Below, one piece after another: positions 40,509-50,430 of a DNA stretch of 64,000 nt. Source of the DNA: Ancylomarina sp. 16SWW S1-10-2 (GTDB lineage Bacteria; Bacteroidota; Bacteroidia; Bacteroidales; Marinifilaceae); the NCBI RefSeq assembly GCF_009669305.1, contig NZ_SADB01000006.1, forward strand, positions 173,313-237,312. The letters run 5' to 3'. The notes beneath the pieces were generated by a model. It saw only the letters and a program-made list of their open reading frames with translations. It did no database searches and was not told the origin of the DNA. Made by a program: the position numbers and the translations under genes. Within the stretch, counting starts at the first letter, position 1; each line of letters opens with the position of its first letter.

Positions 40509-43500
40509 TTAAACTTCTACTATTTCATCTAACTTTCCGTAAAGAATAAAAGCACTTACTTTTTTATAATTCATCTTCTCGAGTAATCTTTTATAAGCTG
40601 CGACTTGCGTAATATGAGCTTTTTCCTTTTTCTTACCAAACTTATAATCAATCACTATCGCTTCACCATCTTTTGCAATAACTCTATCGGGGCGCAAGGT
40701 ACATCCTTCTCCAAGTAGAATATCACGCTCATTTATCACACGCCAATCCTTCGTAAACCATGATGCTATTTGAGGTTTATCAAATAACTCCTCAACCATA
40801 ACCTTAACTTCAGTAGCCTGAATATCATCCAGTTTCCCTTCAAATTTAAGTTGAGATATAGCAGCATCAACATCCTCTACATATTTAATATTTTGAAATA
40901 AACCGTGTAGAATATTACCTCTATTCACAGGGGCAAAACTATCGATAGAGGCCGCTTCTGAAAAGTCAAAATAGTCGGCAGCATGAGAGCGCAACTTCAA
41001 TCTATCATCAAGCATAGAAGCAGGATACTCTGTCATTAATTGAATCTTATCATCTTCAAGATCTATTCTCTCCTTTTGTGCTAATTCACCCAATTCAAAA
41101 CACCTATTCTCAGCATTCCAGTTGGAATTAAGATTAATAATTTCCTTACCACCAAAATCTGACGAATACTTTGCTGCATTTTCAAAAACGTAGAATAAAA
41201 GATGACTAAGCTTAGAAAACTTATCATTGGTTGGCAAAGGTGAATAGGTAACCAAAATTTCTTCGGCACGAGTCGTTGCGACATAAAGTAAATTTAGATT
41301 ATCGATATAAGCTTGAAGCTTTTCAGCAAAATACTCTTTATAATAAATCGTTTTCTTTAAATCAGATCCATAACGAATAGGTAAAACATCAATTTTATTA
41401 AAACCTTCCAATTCTGGTTGGCACCATAGAATTTTTGTGTGTTTCACATCATCCAAATCCCAATCGCAAAAAGGTAATAAAACCGCTTTAAACTCTAAAC
41501 CTTTCGATTTATGAATAGTCAATATCCTTATGGCATCTTGATGATCAGAAACAGAAATAACTTCTTTATCCTTTCGCTCTTCCCAATAATCTACAAATGA
41601 ATTGAGGTCTGGGGAATCGCTACGAGAAAAACCGAGAACCAAATCTTGAAAAGCTTCCAAATACGGGAAATCAGTTACACGCTTATTTAATTCAAATATC
41701 TCTATCAACTTTTCAACCAAATCGAAAAGTGCTTGACGTTTTAACAATGAAAAATTCTCGGTAAACTCAACAGGAAATAAGCCTTTAAATAAATCATCTG
41801 AATCCTCACTCTGTGCAAATATATCATCCAAATTATCAGGACAACCCTCTTTTAAATACAAGCTATACTCTTGCAATAAATAACCTAAATTAATTTTATC
41901 TTCAGGGTAAATAAAATACCTTAAAAGATGCGTTAAGAAACTAATAACAGACGAATTTTTAAGATATAGAGAATCATTGGAAATCACATTGTAATTTACA
42001 CCATCTAAAGCCAATTCTGAATTTCTATAGGTCATCAATTTATTGGCAATCATAGCGCCCTCTCGCCCATTTCGAACAAGAATAGCCATATCTCCAGCTC
42101 TATAACCTTTGGCTTGAATTTCTTCTATTTGACTTGGCAATAAATCTAAAACACATTCAATCCACTTATCTCCCTTTTCAGCCTTAATCATATTGGCTTT
42201 CACATAACCTGGACACTTATCCTTACTTTCAGGATAATCTTGATAAACATCGGAATAAGCATTTAAAATTCGAGCCTGTTCAACACGCAACTGCTCTTGT
42301 AAACCCTGTGGAATATCGTTATTATAATCGTTTTGCAAAGCTTGAGAAGCTATGGCATATAATGCATTATTAAAGTTGATAACGTTCTTAGAGCTTCTCC
42401 AATTCTTATCTAAAGTTAGACCATTAACACCTTGATTCTTAAAATCGACATCTAACTGTTCGGCTAATAATTTCCAATCACCATTACGCCAACGATAAAT
42501 CGATTGTTTCACATCACCCACAACCAAAGATCGATTCCCCTCAGCCAAAGAGTTACTGACTAATGGACGAAAATTATCCCATTGCATGGATGATGTATCT
42601 TGAAATTCATCAATCATGAAATGCTTATAGACGTTCCCTATTTTTTCATATACAAAAGGTGTATCATTGGTTCCAATAATACTTCGAAGCAATCGTGAAG
42701 CATCTGATAACAGAAATAAATTTTCATCTTCGGTAAAGGCCTTTATCTTTTTAGATATATCGGTTAAAATACCCAGTGTATAAATATATTTTAGTGTTTT
42801 ATCGGTAGATAAATACAAATGAGATTCATTATTATAATACTCAACCGCATTCTTTAATAAATCATTAAGTCCTGATGAATAAACCGTAGATGCAGCGGCT
42901 TTTATATCAGGACTTGCTTTTGCTGTTGTCCATTTATCTGGATTATCAATAGCAGCCAAAACTCGAGTTCCTGGCTCTACCATTTCACCAGCTTGTAGTT
43001 TGTAAAAATAATTTGCGAATCCTGACTTCCCATATGAAAAGTCAGTCACATTTAAAGCTTGATTCTCGATCAAACTTATAGCTTTTGAACCTATTCCCTT
43101 AAGGGTATTCTCAAAATCATCTTTTATTTGTTTTAAAGCTTTTCTGTAGGTATTTAAGAAATTCTTATCCGATAGTTTTTCAATCAAAACCTGATCGAAA
43201 TTCATATAGTCCTCTTTAAAAACTTCAGTTCCCACTTCAAGAATATCGGCCTTAAAATTCCAATTTTTGCCATCTCTAATTTTCGATTCCGAAAAATCGG
43301 ACAACCAAGAACGAAGCTGTGCATCATCATCAATATCTAAAAACAAAAGATCAACAACCTCATTTAAAACCTTTCGCTGATCGAGTTCAATATTAAACCC
43401 CATTTGCAAACCAATCTCTCTAGTAAAAGATCGAACAACCTTCTGGAAGAAACTATCAATAGTCGTTACTGAGAATCGGCTATAATCATGTAATAATCGA

Positions 43501-43778
43501 TTTAATATCTCTTTTGCTTTTACTTGTAAAGCGTTTGCATCAAGCTGATTAATTTCCATCAACTCATTAGCATAAGGAGACTTATCCCCCTTCGAAAGAA
43601 TGTATATTTCCTTCAATATACGAGACTTCATTTCGTCGGTAGCTTTATTGGTAAAAGTTACAGCTAAAATGCTACGATAATTTAAAGCCTCTTCGAAAAC
43701 AAGTTTCAAATACTCTCTAGTTAATGTATATGTTTTTCCTGATCCAGCTGAAGCTCGATATATATTTAATGATGACAT
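40509..43778 (-). CDS. addA: UvrD/RecB-type helicase-nuclease, AddA-like
   Basis: A 1089-residue SF1 helicase with a C-terminal RecB-family nuclease. The Walker A is RASAGSGKTYTL near residue 8-19, Walker B/motif II is MIDEFQDTSSMQWDN, motif V/VI are RILTIHKSKGLEF and LLYVATTRAEEILV. The nuclease motif is VIDYKFGKKKEKAHITQVAAY (D-Y-K, then QVAAY). AddA with AddB processes double-strand breaks for recombination. The usual neighbour addB is not in this window. It is followed by a MORN-repeat lipoprotein gene 15 bases later. Confidence 0.9.
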   Translation of the reverse strand: MSSLNIYRASAGSGKTYTLTREYLKLVFEEALNYRSILAVTFTNKATDEMKSRILKEIYILSKGDKSPYANELMEINQLDANALQVKAKEILNRLLHDYSRFSVTTIDSFFQKVVRSFTREIGLQMGFNIELDQRKVLNEVVDLLFLDIDDDAQLRSWLSDFSESKIRDGKNWNFKADILEVGTEVFKEDYMNFDQVLIEKLSDKNFLNTYRKALKQIKDDFENTLKGIGSKAISLIENQALNVTDFSYGKSGFANYFYKLQAGEMVEPGTRVLAAIDNPDKWTTAKASPDIKAAASTVYSSGLNDLLKNAVEYYNNESHLYLSTDKTLKYIYTLGILTDISKKIKAFTEDENLFLLSDASRLLRSIIGTNDTPFVYEKIGNVYKHFMIDEFQDTSSMQWDNFRPLVSNSLAEGNRSLVVGDVKQSIYRWRNGDWKLLAEQLDVDFKNQGVNGLTLDKNWRSSKNVINFNNALYAIASQALQNDYNNDIPQGLQEQLRVEQARILNAYSDVYQDYPESKDKCPGYVKANMIKAEKGDKWIECVLDLLPSQIEEIQAKGYRAGDMAILVRNGREGAMIANKLMTYRNSELALDGVNYNVISNDSLYLKNSSVISFLTHLLRYFIYPEDKINLGYLLQEYSLYLKEGCPDNLDDIFAQSEDSDDLFKGLFPVEFTENFSLLKRQALFDLVEKLIEIFELNKRVTDFPYLEAFQDLVLGFSRSDSPDLNSFVDYWEERKDKEVISVSDHQDAIRILTIHKSKGLEFKAVLLPFCDWDLDDVKHTKILWCQPELEGFNKIDVLPIRYGSDLKKTIYYKEYFAEKLQAYIDNLNLLYVATTRAEEILVTYSPLPTNDKFSKLSHLLFYVFENAAKYSSDFGGKEIINLNSNWNAENRCFELGELAQKERIDLEDDKIQLMTEYPASMLDDRLKLRSHAADYFDFSEAASIDSFAPVNRGNILHGLFQNIKYVEDVDAAISQLKFEGKLDDIQATEVKVMVEELFDKPQIASWFTKDWRVINERDILLGEGCTLRPDRVIAKDGEAIVIDYKFGKKKEKAHITQVAAYKRLLEKMNYKKVSAFILYGKLDEIVEV

Positions 43779-43916
43779 AGTAAATCTAATTTATCTCGAA
43801 AATACAATTTTAAGCTAGCTTAACAGTAAGATTCCTGATGTTTTTTAATTTTAGATTTTTGAAAAAGAATCAATTCCATATCATAAAATTAATACAATTG
43901 TAGCATCATGATCACA

Positions 43917-43952
43917 CAAAAATGCCTCTCAAGTATAAACTTAAGAGGCATT
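43917..43952 (-). terminator. Terminator of the DUF3078 gene
   Basis: On the minus strand AATGCCTCTTAAG pairs with CTTGAGAGGCATT across TTTATA and is followed by TTTTT. It lies 23 bases past the stop. Confidence 0.88.
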
Positions 43953-43974
43953 CATTTATATTTAGAAGTTCATT

Positions 43975-44856
43975 TTAGAACTTATAAGCTAATCCAATTC
44001 CTAAAACTTCTTTAAATTGAATTTTTGCTCCTTCGTTTACGCCATCTTCATTCGTATATTCAACATCATCGTCAAATACTAAAGTTGTATTAATTGATGC
44101 AGTTAAAAACTCATTCACTTTCATATTAATCATCAAATCCCAGTTTACATCAACATTTCCAAATGAGTCGTAAGCTGTAAATAGATCTAAAGTACTTTTT
44201 AGATCAACATTCTTGGCAACCGTTTTCTTCAAAGTTAATTTAGAAAGAGCACCAAACTCATTTCTAATTTTATCACCTTCATCAACTCCAAAATATCCTT
44301 TATCAGACAAATAATCATCATTTACAATTGTTGTTTTACCTGTAATTGGAGAAATATAAGCCGAAAAAGTTTCGTTTGGCTTATAATCCATACCAAGCGA
44401 AAGCAAAATGTATGCAGGGGCTAAAAAATTAGACACTTTTTGATCTTCAACACCATCAGTGCTAGAATATTCATAACCTTTTGCAAATTGTGTTTTAAAA
44501 TCTAATAAAGCTGTATAATACCATTTAGCACTAGCTTTATGACCATACTTGGTTACAAAATCGATTTTATCAATACTTTTACGCGTACCATCATCACCTT
44601 GTTTCAATAAACCATACTCTAACTTCAAAGTATTGTCCCAAGCACTTTTATCTCTAGCATAATTAGCAAATAAATCCAATTGTAGATTTGTTGAAAGCGC
44701 ATTGTCTCCACCACCAGACCATTTACTTAGAGAAGTTTGTGAGAAAGACAAAGATGCCATTCCACCTTTTTTCCAATAACTAGTATCCTGTGTTTCTTGT
44801 GCACTAAGATTAAAACATGTAAGTGCCAGAAAAATGAAAAATACATTTCTTATCAT
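43975..44856 (-). CDS. DUF3078 family outer-membrane-like protein
   Basis: A 293-residue protein with signal MIRNVFFIFLALTCFNLSAQ. The mature start SYWKKGGMASLSFSQTSLSK and WSGGGDNALSTNLQLDLFA are the DUF3078 signature. The rest is an array of beta strands ending IQFKEVLGIGLAYKF, with a terminal aromatic residue as in outer-membrane barrels. Function is unknown; conserved in Bacteroidota. It has its own terminator. Confidence 0.9.
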   Translation of the reverse strand: MIRNVFFIFLALTCFNLSAQETQDTSYWKKGGMASLSFSQTSLSKWSGGGDNALSTNLQLDLFANYARDKSAWDNTLKLEYGLLKQGDDGTRKSIDKIDFVTKYGHKASAKWYYTALLDFKTQFAKGYEYSSTDGVEDQKVSNFLAPAYILLSLGMDYKPNETFSAYISPITGKTTIVNDDYLSDKGYFGVDEGDKIRNEFGALSKLTLKKTVAKNVDLKSTLDLFTAYDSFGNVDVNWDLMINMKVNEFLTASINTTLVFDDDVEYTNEDGVNEGAKIQFKEVLGIGLAYKF

Positions 44857-44956
44857 TTTATTTAATATTTAATTAATATTCTATTCTATTCTATAATTTA
44901 CAAAATTAATTTATTTTGTTTAAAAATAAGCATACTCTTCATTGAAAAAATCGATA

Positions 44957-44987
44957 TTGCTCTTAAGAATTTTAATAAGTACATTTG
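44957..44987 (+). promoter_or_regulatory. Bacteroidota-type promoter of mnmA
   Basis: TTG at 44957-44959 and TACATTTG at 44980-44987 are spaced by 20 bases, close to the TTTG-N19-TAnnTTTG consensus. A clear Shine-Dalgarno AAGGAGAG lies at about 45001-45008, 6 bases before the ATG, which is uncommon in this phylum. Confidence 0.65.
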
Positions 44988-45013
44988 TGGATTCAAATTG
45001 AAGGAGAGAAAAA

Positions 45014-46192
45014 ATGACAAAAAAAGTTGTAATAGGACTATCTGGAGGAGTTGATTCTAGCGTAGCAGCCTATTTACTTAAAGAGCAAGGTTACGAAGTT
45101 GAAGCATTGTTTATGCAAAACTGGAATGATACAGTTGGACTTAAATCAGAAGAATGTCCATTTGACGAGGATATTCTTTTCGCAAAAATGGTCGCAAAGA
45201 AATTAGATATCCCATTTCATTTTGTTGACTTAAGTAAAGAATATAAAACTCAAGTAATTGATTACATGTTTGCTGAATACGAACGTGGACGTACACCAAA
45301 TCCGGATGTACTATGTAATCGTGAAATTAAATTCGATGTTTTCTTAAAAAAAGCAGTTGAGCTAGGAGCAGATTTTGTAGCTACGGGTCACTACTGCCGT
45401 AAGGAAACCAAGATAATAGATGGTAAAGAGGTTTATAGTCTTTTAGCAGGTACTGATAATAATAAGGATCAGAGTTATTTCCTATGTCAATTATCTCAAG
45501 AACAACTTTCTAAAGCCATGTTTCCTATTGGAGATATCATAAAACCAGAAGTAAGAGATATTGCCCGAAGAGAAAGACTAGCTTCTGCAGAGAAAAAGGA
45601 TTCACAAGGCATATGCTTTGTTGGGAAAGTAGACTTACCTATTTTTCTTCAACAAAAACTAAAAGCTAAACCAGGTATTATTGTAGAAATTTTAGCTGAA
45701 AATGCAGATAGAGTTATACCAAAATCTCAAGATCTAGAAACTCTAGCTAAACCATACGTCTTTAAAAGACATCATGGTAAAAAAGTGGGAGAACACAATG
45801 GTGCTCATTTCTTTACTGTTGGACAAAGAAAAGGATTAAATGTTGGTGGCAAAGCAGAACCTTTATTTGTAATTGGAACTGACGTAAAAGAAAATATCAT
45901 TTATACAGGAATGGGACATTCTCATCCTCTCTTAATGCGTAGAGCTCTATTTATTTCAAAAAAAGAGACACATTGGATTCGTGAAGATTTAAAACCAACT
46001 GAAGAATGTGAAAGACGATATGATATTAGAATTCGTTACCGTCAGCCGCTTCAAAAAGGGACAATATATTTTAAGAAAGAAGGTTTATATATCCTTTTCG
46101 ACGAACCTCAACGTGCTGTTGTAGCAGGTCAATTTGCTGCTTGGTACGATGGCGATGAACTAATTGGTTCTGGTCCAATAGATGGAGAATAA
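45014..46192 (+). CDS. mnmA: tRNA-specific 2-thiouridylase MnmA
   Basis: A 392-residue enzyme that thiolates U34 of the tRNAs for Glu, Gln and Lys. The PP-loop [15 protein letters not shown] is at residues 8-22. The catalytic Cys pair is in [14 protein letters not shown] (about residue 101) and [10 protein letters not shown] (about 201). The C-terminal beta-barrel region contains [20 protein letters not shown]. Length is normal for Bacteroidota. It is monocistronic with its own promoter and terminator. Confidence 0.97.
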   Translation: MTKKVVIGLSGGVDSSVAAYLLKEQGYEVEALFMQNWNDTVGLKSEECPFDEDILFAKMVAKKLDIPFHFVDLSKEYKTQVIDYMFAEYERGRTPNPDVLCNREIKFDVFLKKAVELGADFVATGHYCRKETKIIDGKEVYSLLAGTDNNKDQSYFLCQLSQEQLSKAMFPIGDIIKPEVRDIARRERLASAEKKDSQGICFVGKVDLPIFLQQKLKAKPGIIVEILAENADRVIPKSQDLETLAKPYVFKRHHGKKVGEHNGAHFFTVGQRKGLNVGGKAEPLFVIGTDVKENIIYTGMGHSHPLLMRRALFISKKETHWIREDLKPTEECERRYDIRIRYRQPLQKGTIYFKKEGLYILFDEPQRAVVAGQFAAWYDGDELIGSGPIDGE

Positions 46193-46217
46193 AATACGTG
46201 TTCAAAATATTATAATG

Positions 46218-46251
46218 AAAATGGGCTGATTCATATGAATCAGCCCATTTT
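46218..46251 (+). terminator. Terminator after mnmA
   Basis: AAAATGGGCTGATTC and GAATCAGCCCATTTT form a 15-bp perfect stem across ATAT. It lies between the mnmA stop and the convergent siaC-like stop and could serve both strands. Confidence 0.88.
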
Positions 46252-46271
46252 ATATATTAGCAGTTAATTAA

Positions 46272-46655
46272 TTAAACTTCTTTTTGTTCAATCAATACAA
46301 AAGGCAAACCTACAATTGCATTATAATCTTCACCAGCTTCCATCATATCCTCATCATCCTTTTCAAAATACCAATTTACAGAGATCTTATTTCCTCTATT
46401 AGAAATAGTCTCAAGTTTTCTAAAAAGATCCAAAAGGCACTTCGATGAACTCGTATTAAAATATTCTAATTTCATCTGTAATGTAACTTCGGTTTTTATT
46501 ACATGAGAATAATCTTCCAACCATTCCATAAGTGGAATATAAAATCCCAATGAATTTTCTGGTATTGAACGACCTTCTAGTAATAATTCACCAATTTCTG
46601 CATCGAAGACTACTTTCGGTGTTTTTGCACTGGGTTCTATAATTAAAGCATCCAT
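46272..46655 (-). CDS. SiaC-like regulatory phosphoprotein (DUF1987)
   Basis: A 127-residue protein of the SiaC family. The N-terminus LIIEPSAKTPKVVFD and the segment GRSIPENSLGFYIPLMEWL are diagnostic. The likely phosphorylation site is in LEYFNTSSSKCLLDLF at Thr68/Ser69, matching the position I recall for P. aeruginosa SiaC. SiaC is phosphorylated by SiaB and dephosphorylated by the PP2C SiaA, and in Pseudomonas the unphosphorylated form activates the diguanylate cyclase SiaD. Here it is coded 23 bases after siaB; no cyclase is adjacent, so the output partner is open. Confidence 0.9.
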   Translation of the reverse strand: MDALIIEPSAKTPKVVFDAEIGELLLEGRSIPENSLGFYIPLMEWLEDYSHVIKTEVTLQMKLEYFNTSSSKCLLDLFRKLETISNRGNKISVNWYFEKDDEDMMEAGEDYNAIVGLPFVLIEQKEV

Positions 46656-46678
46656 AAAAGAAATCGTTATTGTATTGA

Positions 46679-47215
46679 CTAAATTTTTACTGTTATAACT
46701 ATAAATAAACCTTTTTCTTTAGTTAATTGAGAAAAATACTCCAGTTTATTTCCACTTTTCCTAATCATATTAATGATTCCTAAACCACCACCGCCTCTAT
46801 CAGAAAATTTATTATTGGATAAAACTTTTCGGTATAAAATATTAAGTTCGTCACTTCCTAAAGAATTTGTATGATCAATATAATCTGTAAAAACTTTAAG
46901 CTTTTCTATTGTAATAAAATTGGCTGATAAAATTTCGGCTCGACCATCTTTCCAATTGAAAATGATACCTCCATAACTATTAGTACCCTTATCATCATCA
47001 AATTTCTTACCATGATGATATAAGTTCTGAACCAATTCAATAAGAATATTAAGAATTTTCTTCCTCTCTTTAAGAGGAATTTCTTTTTCTTCAATAATTT
47101 CTTCAACCTTAACCAAAATATCAGTTACCGCCTCGCACCCGATACTCCCCTTATAATTAAAAAGAGTATCTTCGGTCACATTATCGGTAAACCATTGATT
47201 AAAATTAAAACCCAT
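46679..47215 (-). CDS. SiaB-like protein kinase
   Basis: A 178-residue GHKL-fold serine/threonine kinase of the SiaB family (DUF6272). The N-box is KILNILIELVQNLYHHGKK; the glycine-rich ATP lid is FSDRGGGGLGIINMIRK. It is the kinase that acts on SiaC, encoded next to it and upstream in the same operon. In Pseudomonas the pathway controls aggregation and biofilm formation. A possible opposing phosphatase with a receiver domain is at 58849..60069. Confidence 0.9.
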   Translation of the reverse strand: MGFNFNQWFTDNVTEDTLFNYKGSIGCEAVTDILVKVEEIIEEKEIPLKERKKILNILIELVQNLYHHGKKFDDDKGTNSYGGIIFNWKDGRAEILSANFITIEKLKVFTDYIDHTNSLGSDELNILYRKVLSNNKFSDRGGGGLGIINMIRKSGNKLEYFSQLTKEKGLFIVITVKI

Positions 47216-47296
47216 TAAATATCTTATATTAAATTATATGTTCGTAGCAAATATAATAAAATAGCTAAAAAACAAAGGCCCTATTACCTATATTTA

Positions 47297-48466
47297 TTAC
47301 TCTTTTCTGTTTTTATATGTATCTTTCTTACTACCTGCAAACATAGAGTATTTCTGGAATTTACACTCCAAAGGACCATTAAAAAGTGTTATTTTTCTTG
47401 ATGGACGTAATCCAATACTATCAAAACATTCTTTTCCATAGCTTAAAATCCATGCATCATATCCCATAAACTGATGCTTCAATCTTTCACCAATCATTGA
47501 GTAAAGACCTTCTAAATCCTTAACTTTCAAACGCTCACCATATGGAGGGTTAGTAATTAAAATACCTTTTTCTGTTGGTGGTATAAATTGTTGGAAAGGC
47601 ATAACTGTTAGTTTAATCTTTCTTCTTAAACCAGCGTTACGAATATTTTCCTCAGCAATTTCCATTGCTTTATCAGATATATCACAACCTATAATATTAG
47701 CATCAAAATCAATTTCAGTCTCTTCGTTGTAAATTTCATCCCAAAGATCTTGATCAAAATCACTCCATTTTTGGAAACCTAGTTCTTTTCTATATAAGCC
47801 CACAGGAATATTGTATGCTATTAAAGCTGCTTCGATCAACAAAGTTCCCGAACCACACATTGGGTCAATAAAGTTACTTTTCTTATCCCAATCTGACAAA
47901 AGAATCATACCAGCAGCCATTACTTCATTAAGGGGAGCAGCTGTTTCAGCAACTCTATATCCTCTTTTGTGCAACGATTCTCCTGAACTATCTAAAGAAA
48001 CAGTACATGTGTTTTTATCGATATGAATATTGATTCTCAAAGTAGGATTTACAACGCGTACAGATGGTCGCTCTCCTGTTTTATCGTAAAATTGATCAAC
48101 GATAGCATCCTTAACTCGGTAAGTCACAAACTTTGAATGTTTAAAATCTTCAGAGCTTATAGTACTATCAATTGAAATAGTATCTTTTAAAGATATATAT
48201 TCACTCCAGTCTATCTCTTGAATACCTTTATAAACTTCATCAGTATCGATAGCATTAAACTTGTGAATTGGCTTAATAACACGAGTCGCTGTTCTTAAGT
48301 GAAAATTCGTTTTGTACATTAATGCTTTATCTCCGACAAAGCTTACGGCACGCTTTAATACTTTTATCTCCTCAGCTCCTAAATTTTCCAATTCATGAAC
48401 TAATACCTCCTCTAAACCTTGAAAGGTTTTTGCTATCATTCTAAACTTACCCGATTCTGTCTTCAA
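47297..48466 (-). CDS. THUMP-domain class I rRNA methyltransferase (RlmL/YcbY N-terminal type)
   Basis: A 389-residue methyltransferase. The THUMP domain occupies about residues 50-160 (FHLRTATRVIKPIHKF before it and VRVVNPTLRINIHIDKNTC in it). The Rossmann SAM region has FIDPMCGSGTLLIEAAL near residue 195 and catalytic ITNPPYGERLK near 305. The family methylates 23S rRNA guanines (RlmL/YcbY, m2G2445) or related sites; unlike E. coli RlmKL, only the RlmL half is present. It lies 80 bases upstream of the siaB start on the same strand. Confidence 0.93.
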   Translation of the reverse strand: MKTESGKFRMIAKTFQGLEEVLVHELENLGAEEIKVLKRAVSFVGDKALMYKTNFHLRTATRVIKPIHKFNAIDTDEVYKGIQEIDWSEYISLKDTISIDSTISSEDFKHSKFVTYRVKDAIVDQFYDKTGERPSVRVVNPTLRINIHIDKNTCTVSLDSSGESLHKRGYRVAETAAPLNEVMAAGMILLSDWDKKSNFIDPMCGSGTLLIEAALIAYNIPVGLYRKELGFQKWSDFDQDLWDEIYNEETEIDFDANIIGCDISDKAMEIAEENIRNAGLRRKIKLTVMPFQQFIPPTEKGILITNPPYGERLKVKDLEGLYSMIGERLKHQFMGYDAWILSYGKECFDSIGLRPSRKITLFNGPLECKFQKYSMFAGSKKDTYKNRKE

Positions 48467-48602
48467 AACTATTGTTATTAATTATACGCCTTTGAATAGC
48501 TCGCTCGTCTATTAGTTTAATAAACTAAAGACCCTCGCTAATTTACGACTACAAAAATAGTCTTTAGCTTATAAAATCAGCTATCTAAATGTAATTTTAA
48601 AC

Positions 48603-48629
48603 AAAAAAAGCTGGAAAAAAATCCAGCTC
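48603..48629 (-). terminator. Terminator of the S41 peptidase gene
   Basis: On the minus strand AGCTGGA pairs with TCCAGCT and is followed by a run of seven T. It is 20 bases past the stop. Confidence 0.88.
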
Positions 48630-48649
48630 TTATCATTTAAAGGAATTAT

Positions 48650-50257
48650 TTACTTCAAATATTTTTCATATTCCTTAGGTTTATCAAGTATTTCGAGAGC
48701 TTTTTCAAGTATCTCATTTTTTTGATTTGAAACTTGATAAAATTCCGATCCATCCCAAAGATCTCGTGCTATAGTCGCCTTAATATTAACTTTAAGGTTC
48801 TCTTTTACAGCTAAATATTCTTTTTCGGTATGCTCTACACCTGCTTTATCTCCTTCGGCAAGCAACTCTTTTAGCATTTCCTCTGTAACATGGAAATTTT
48901 TATTGAAAGATTTAAAATCAGGATATTTCGCTTTTAGCTTTTCTCTATGACTATCCATATATGTTAAAACAAAAGGATAAAGAACATTTTTACGAGCTAA
49001 AAGATTAAAGTATTTGTAATTAGCAGTTGTATCTATTGGTACAAATACATCGGGCATAATTCCACCTCCACCATATACAATACGCTGTTTTAGTAAGGTT
49101 TTATATTTCAATGAATCAGGAAAATGAATACTATCAGGACTCACCATTTCTCCAGATTTGTATCGATTTATAATATCCATATGATAATCCAATAAGCCAT
49201 TATCGTAAGGTTTTTGAATAAAACGACCCGTTGGTGTATGATAATGAGCCGTAGTTAATCGAATCATCGATCCATCAGACAATGGAAATTGACGTTGAAC
49301 AAGACCCTTCCCGAAAGAACGACGGCCAACAATCAAACCTCTATCCCAATCCTGAATAGCGCCAGATACGATTTCTGATGCAGAAGCAGATCCTTCATCT
49401 ATTAGCACAACTAATCGTCCTTCTTTAAAAATACCTCTATCTGTTGAAACATTCTCGTGACGCATTGACTTTAATCCTTCAGTAAAGACAATTAATTGAT
49501 CTTTATTGAATAACTGATCAACAATTTTTATGGCAGCAGTCATATAACCACCTCCATTACCTCTAAGGTCCAAAATCAAATCTTGCATATTTTGCCCCTT
49601 AAGCTTAATAAGAGCTTCTATAAACTCATCAGCCGTTTTTGCAGCAAACCTATTTAGTTTTATATAACCTACGCTCTTATTAATCATGTAAGAAGCATCA
49701 AGACTATAAATTGGAATATCATCTCTAACAATTAGAAAATCAAGCAACTCACTTTCACCTTTTCTCTGTATCTCTAGATTAACCTTTGTGCCCTTATCGC
49801 CACGAAGTTTCTTAAACACATCAGGGTTTTTCATACCAACTCCAGCACAACTCTCGCCATCAATTTTAATAATTCTATCACTTGCTCTTAAACCAGCTTT
49901 CTCTGACGGTCCACCAGGTATGGTAGCTACAACCATCAACGTATCTCTTAAGATATTGAATTGAATACCAACACCACTAAAACTCCCTTGTAAGGGTTCG
50001 TTCATGGCTTTCACTTCGTCCTTACTTATATAAACTGAATGTGGATCTAGCTCGGCAAGTACCTTAATAATAGCATCCTCAGTCAGTTTTTCAATACTCA
50101 CACTATCCACATAAAAAGCATCAACAAGAGCAATTAGATTCTGATATTTTATGGTTTGATCTCGAAGCTCTTGTGCATGAATTTGTGAAAACCCAATAAA
50201 GGTAAAAAGCAAAAAAGTAAGCACTGATTTACTCATAGTAGAATTCAATAATCTCAT
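48650..50257 (-). CDS. Secreted S41-family C-terminal processing peptidase
   Basis: A 535-residue periplasmic protease. The start chosen gives MRLLNSTMSKSVLTFLLFTF, a signal ending IHAQE; a frame extension to 50326 lacks signal character. A PDZ domain at about residues 90-175 (GSFSGVGIQFNI, GLRASDRIIKIDGES) precedes the tail-specific protease domain: VGYIKLNRFAAKTADEF, LDLRGNGGGYMTAAI, catalytic Ser in EGSASASEIVSGAI and Lys in GRRSFGKGLVQ. The C-terminal 150 residues match the longer Bacteroidota form. It trims or degrades envelope proteins. Confidence 0.94.
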   Translation of the reverse strand: MRLLNSTMSKSVLTFLLFTFIGFSQIHAQELRDQTIKYQNLIALVDAFYVDSVSIEKLTEDAIIKVLAELDPHSVYISKDEVKAMNEPLQGSFSGVGIQFNILRDTLMVVATIPGGPSEKAGLRASDRIIKIDGESCAGVGMKNPDVFKKLRGDKGTKVNLEIQRKGESELLDFLIVRDDIPIYSLDASYMINKSVGYIKLNRFAAKTADEFIEALIKLKGQNMQDLILDLRGNGGGYMTAAIKIVDQLFNKDQLIVFTEGLKSMRHENVSTDRGIFKEGRLVVLIDEGSASASEIVSGAIQDWDRGLIVGRRSFGKGLVQRQFPLSDGSMIRLTTAHYHTPTGRFIQKPYDNGLLDYHMDIINRYKSGEMVSPDSIHFPDSLKYKTLLKQRIVYGGGGIMPDVFVPIDTTANYKYFNLLARKNVLYPFVLTYMDSHREKLKAKYPDFKSFNKNFHVTEEMLKELLAEGDKAGVEHTEKEYLAVKENLKVNIKATIARDLWDGSEFYQVSNQKNEILEKALEILDKPKEYEKYLK

Positions 50258-50391
50258 ATGATATTTGATTTGTTTAGACTTTATTAAATAGTAAAACGAA
50301 AGATACAATATTTTAATAAACATCACTTACGCTAGCTACTGAAATATAAGGCGTTTTAGATAAAAATAACATTTCTTAATATTTACATATC

Positions 50392-50424
50392 AAAAAAAAG
50401 AGCCATCCTAAAAGGATGACTCTT
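50392..50424 (-). terminator. Terminator of guaA
   Basis: On the minus strand AAGAGTCATCC pairs with GGATGGCTCTT (one G-U), loop TTTTA, followed by eight T. It is adjacent to the guaA stop. Confidence 0.9.
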
Positions 50425-50430
50425 GAAATA

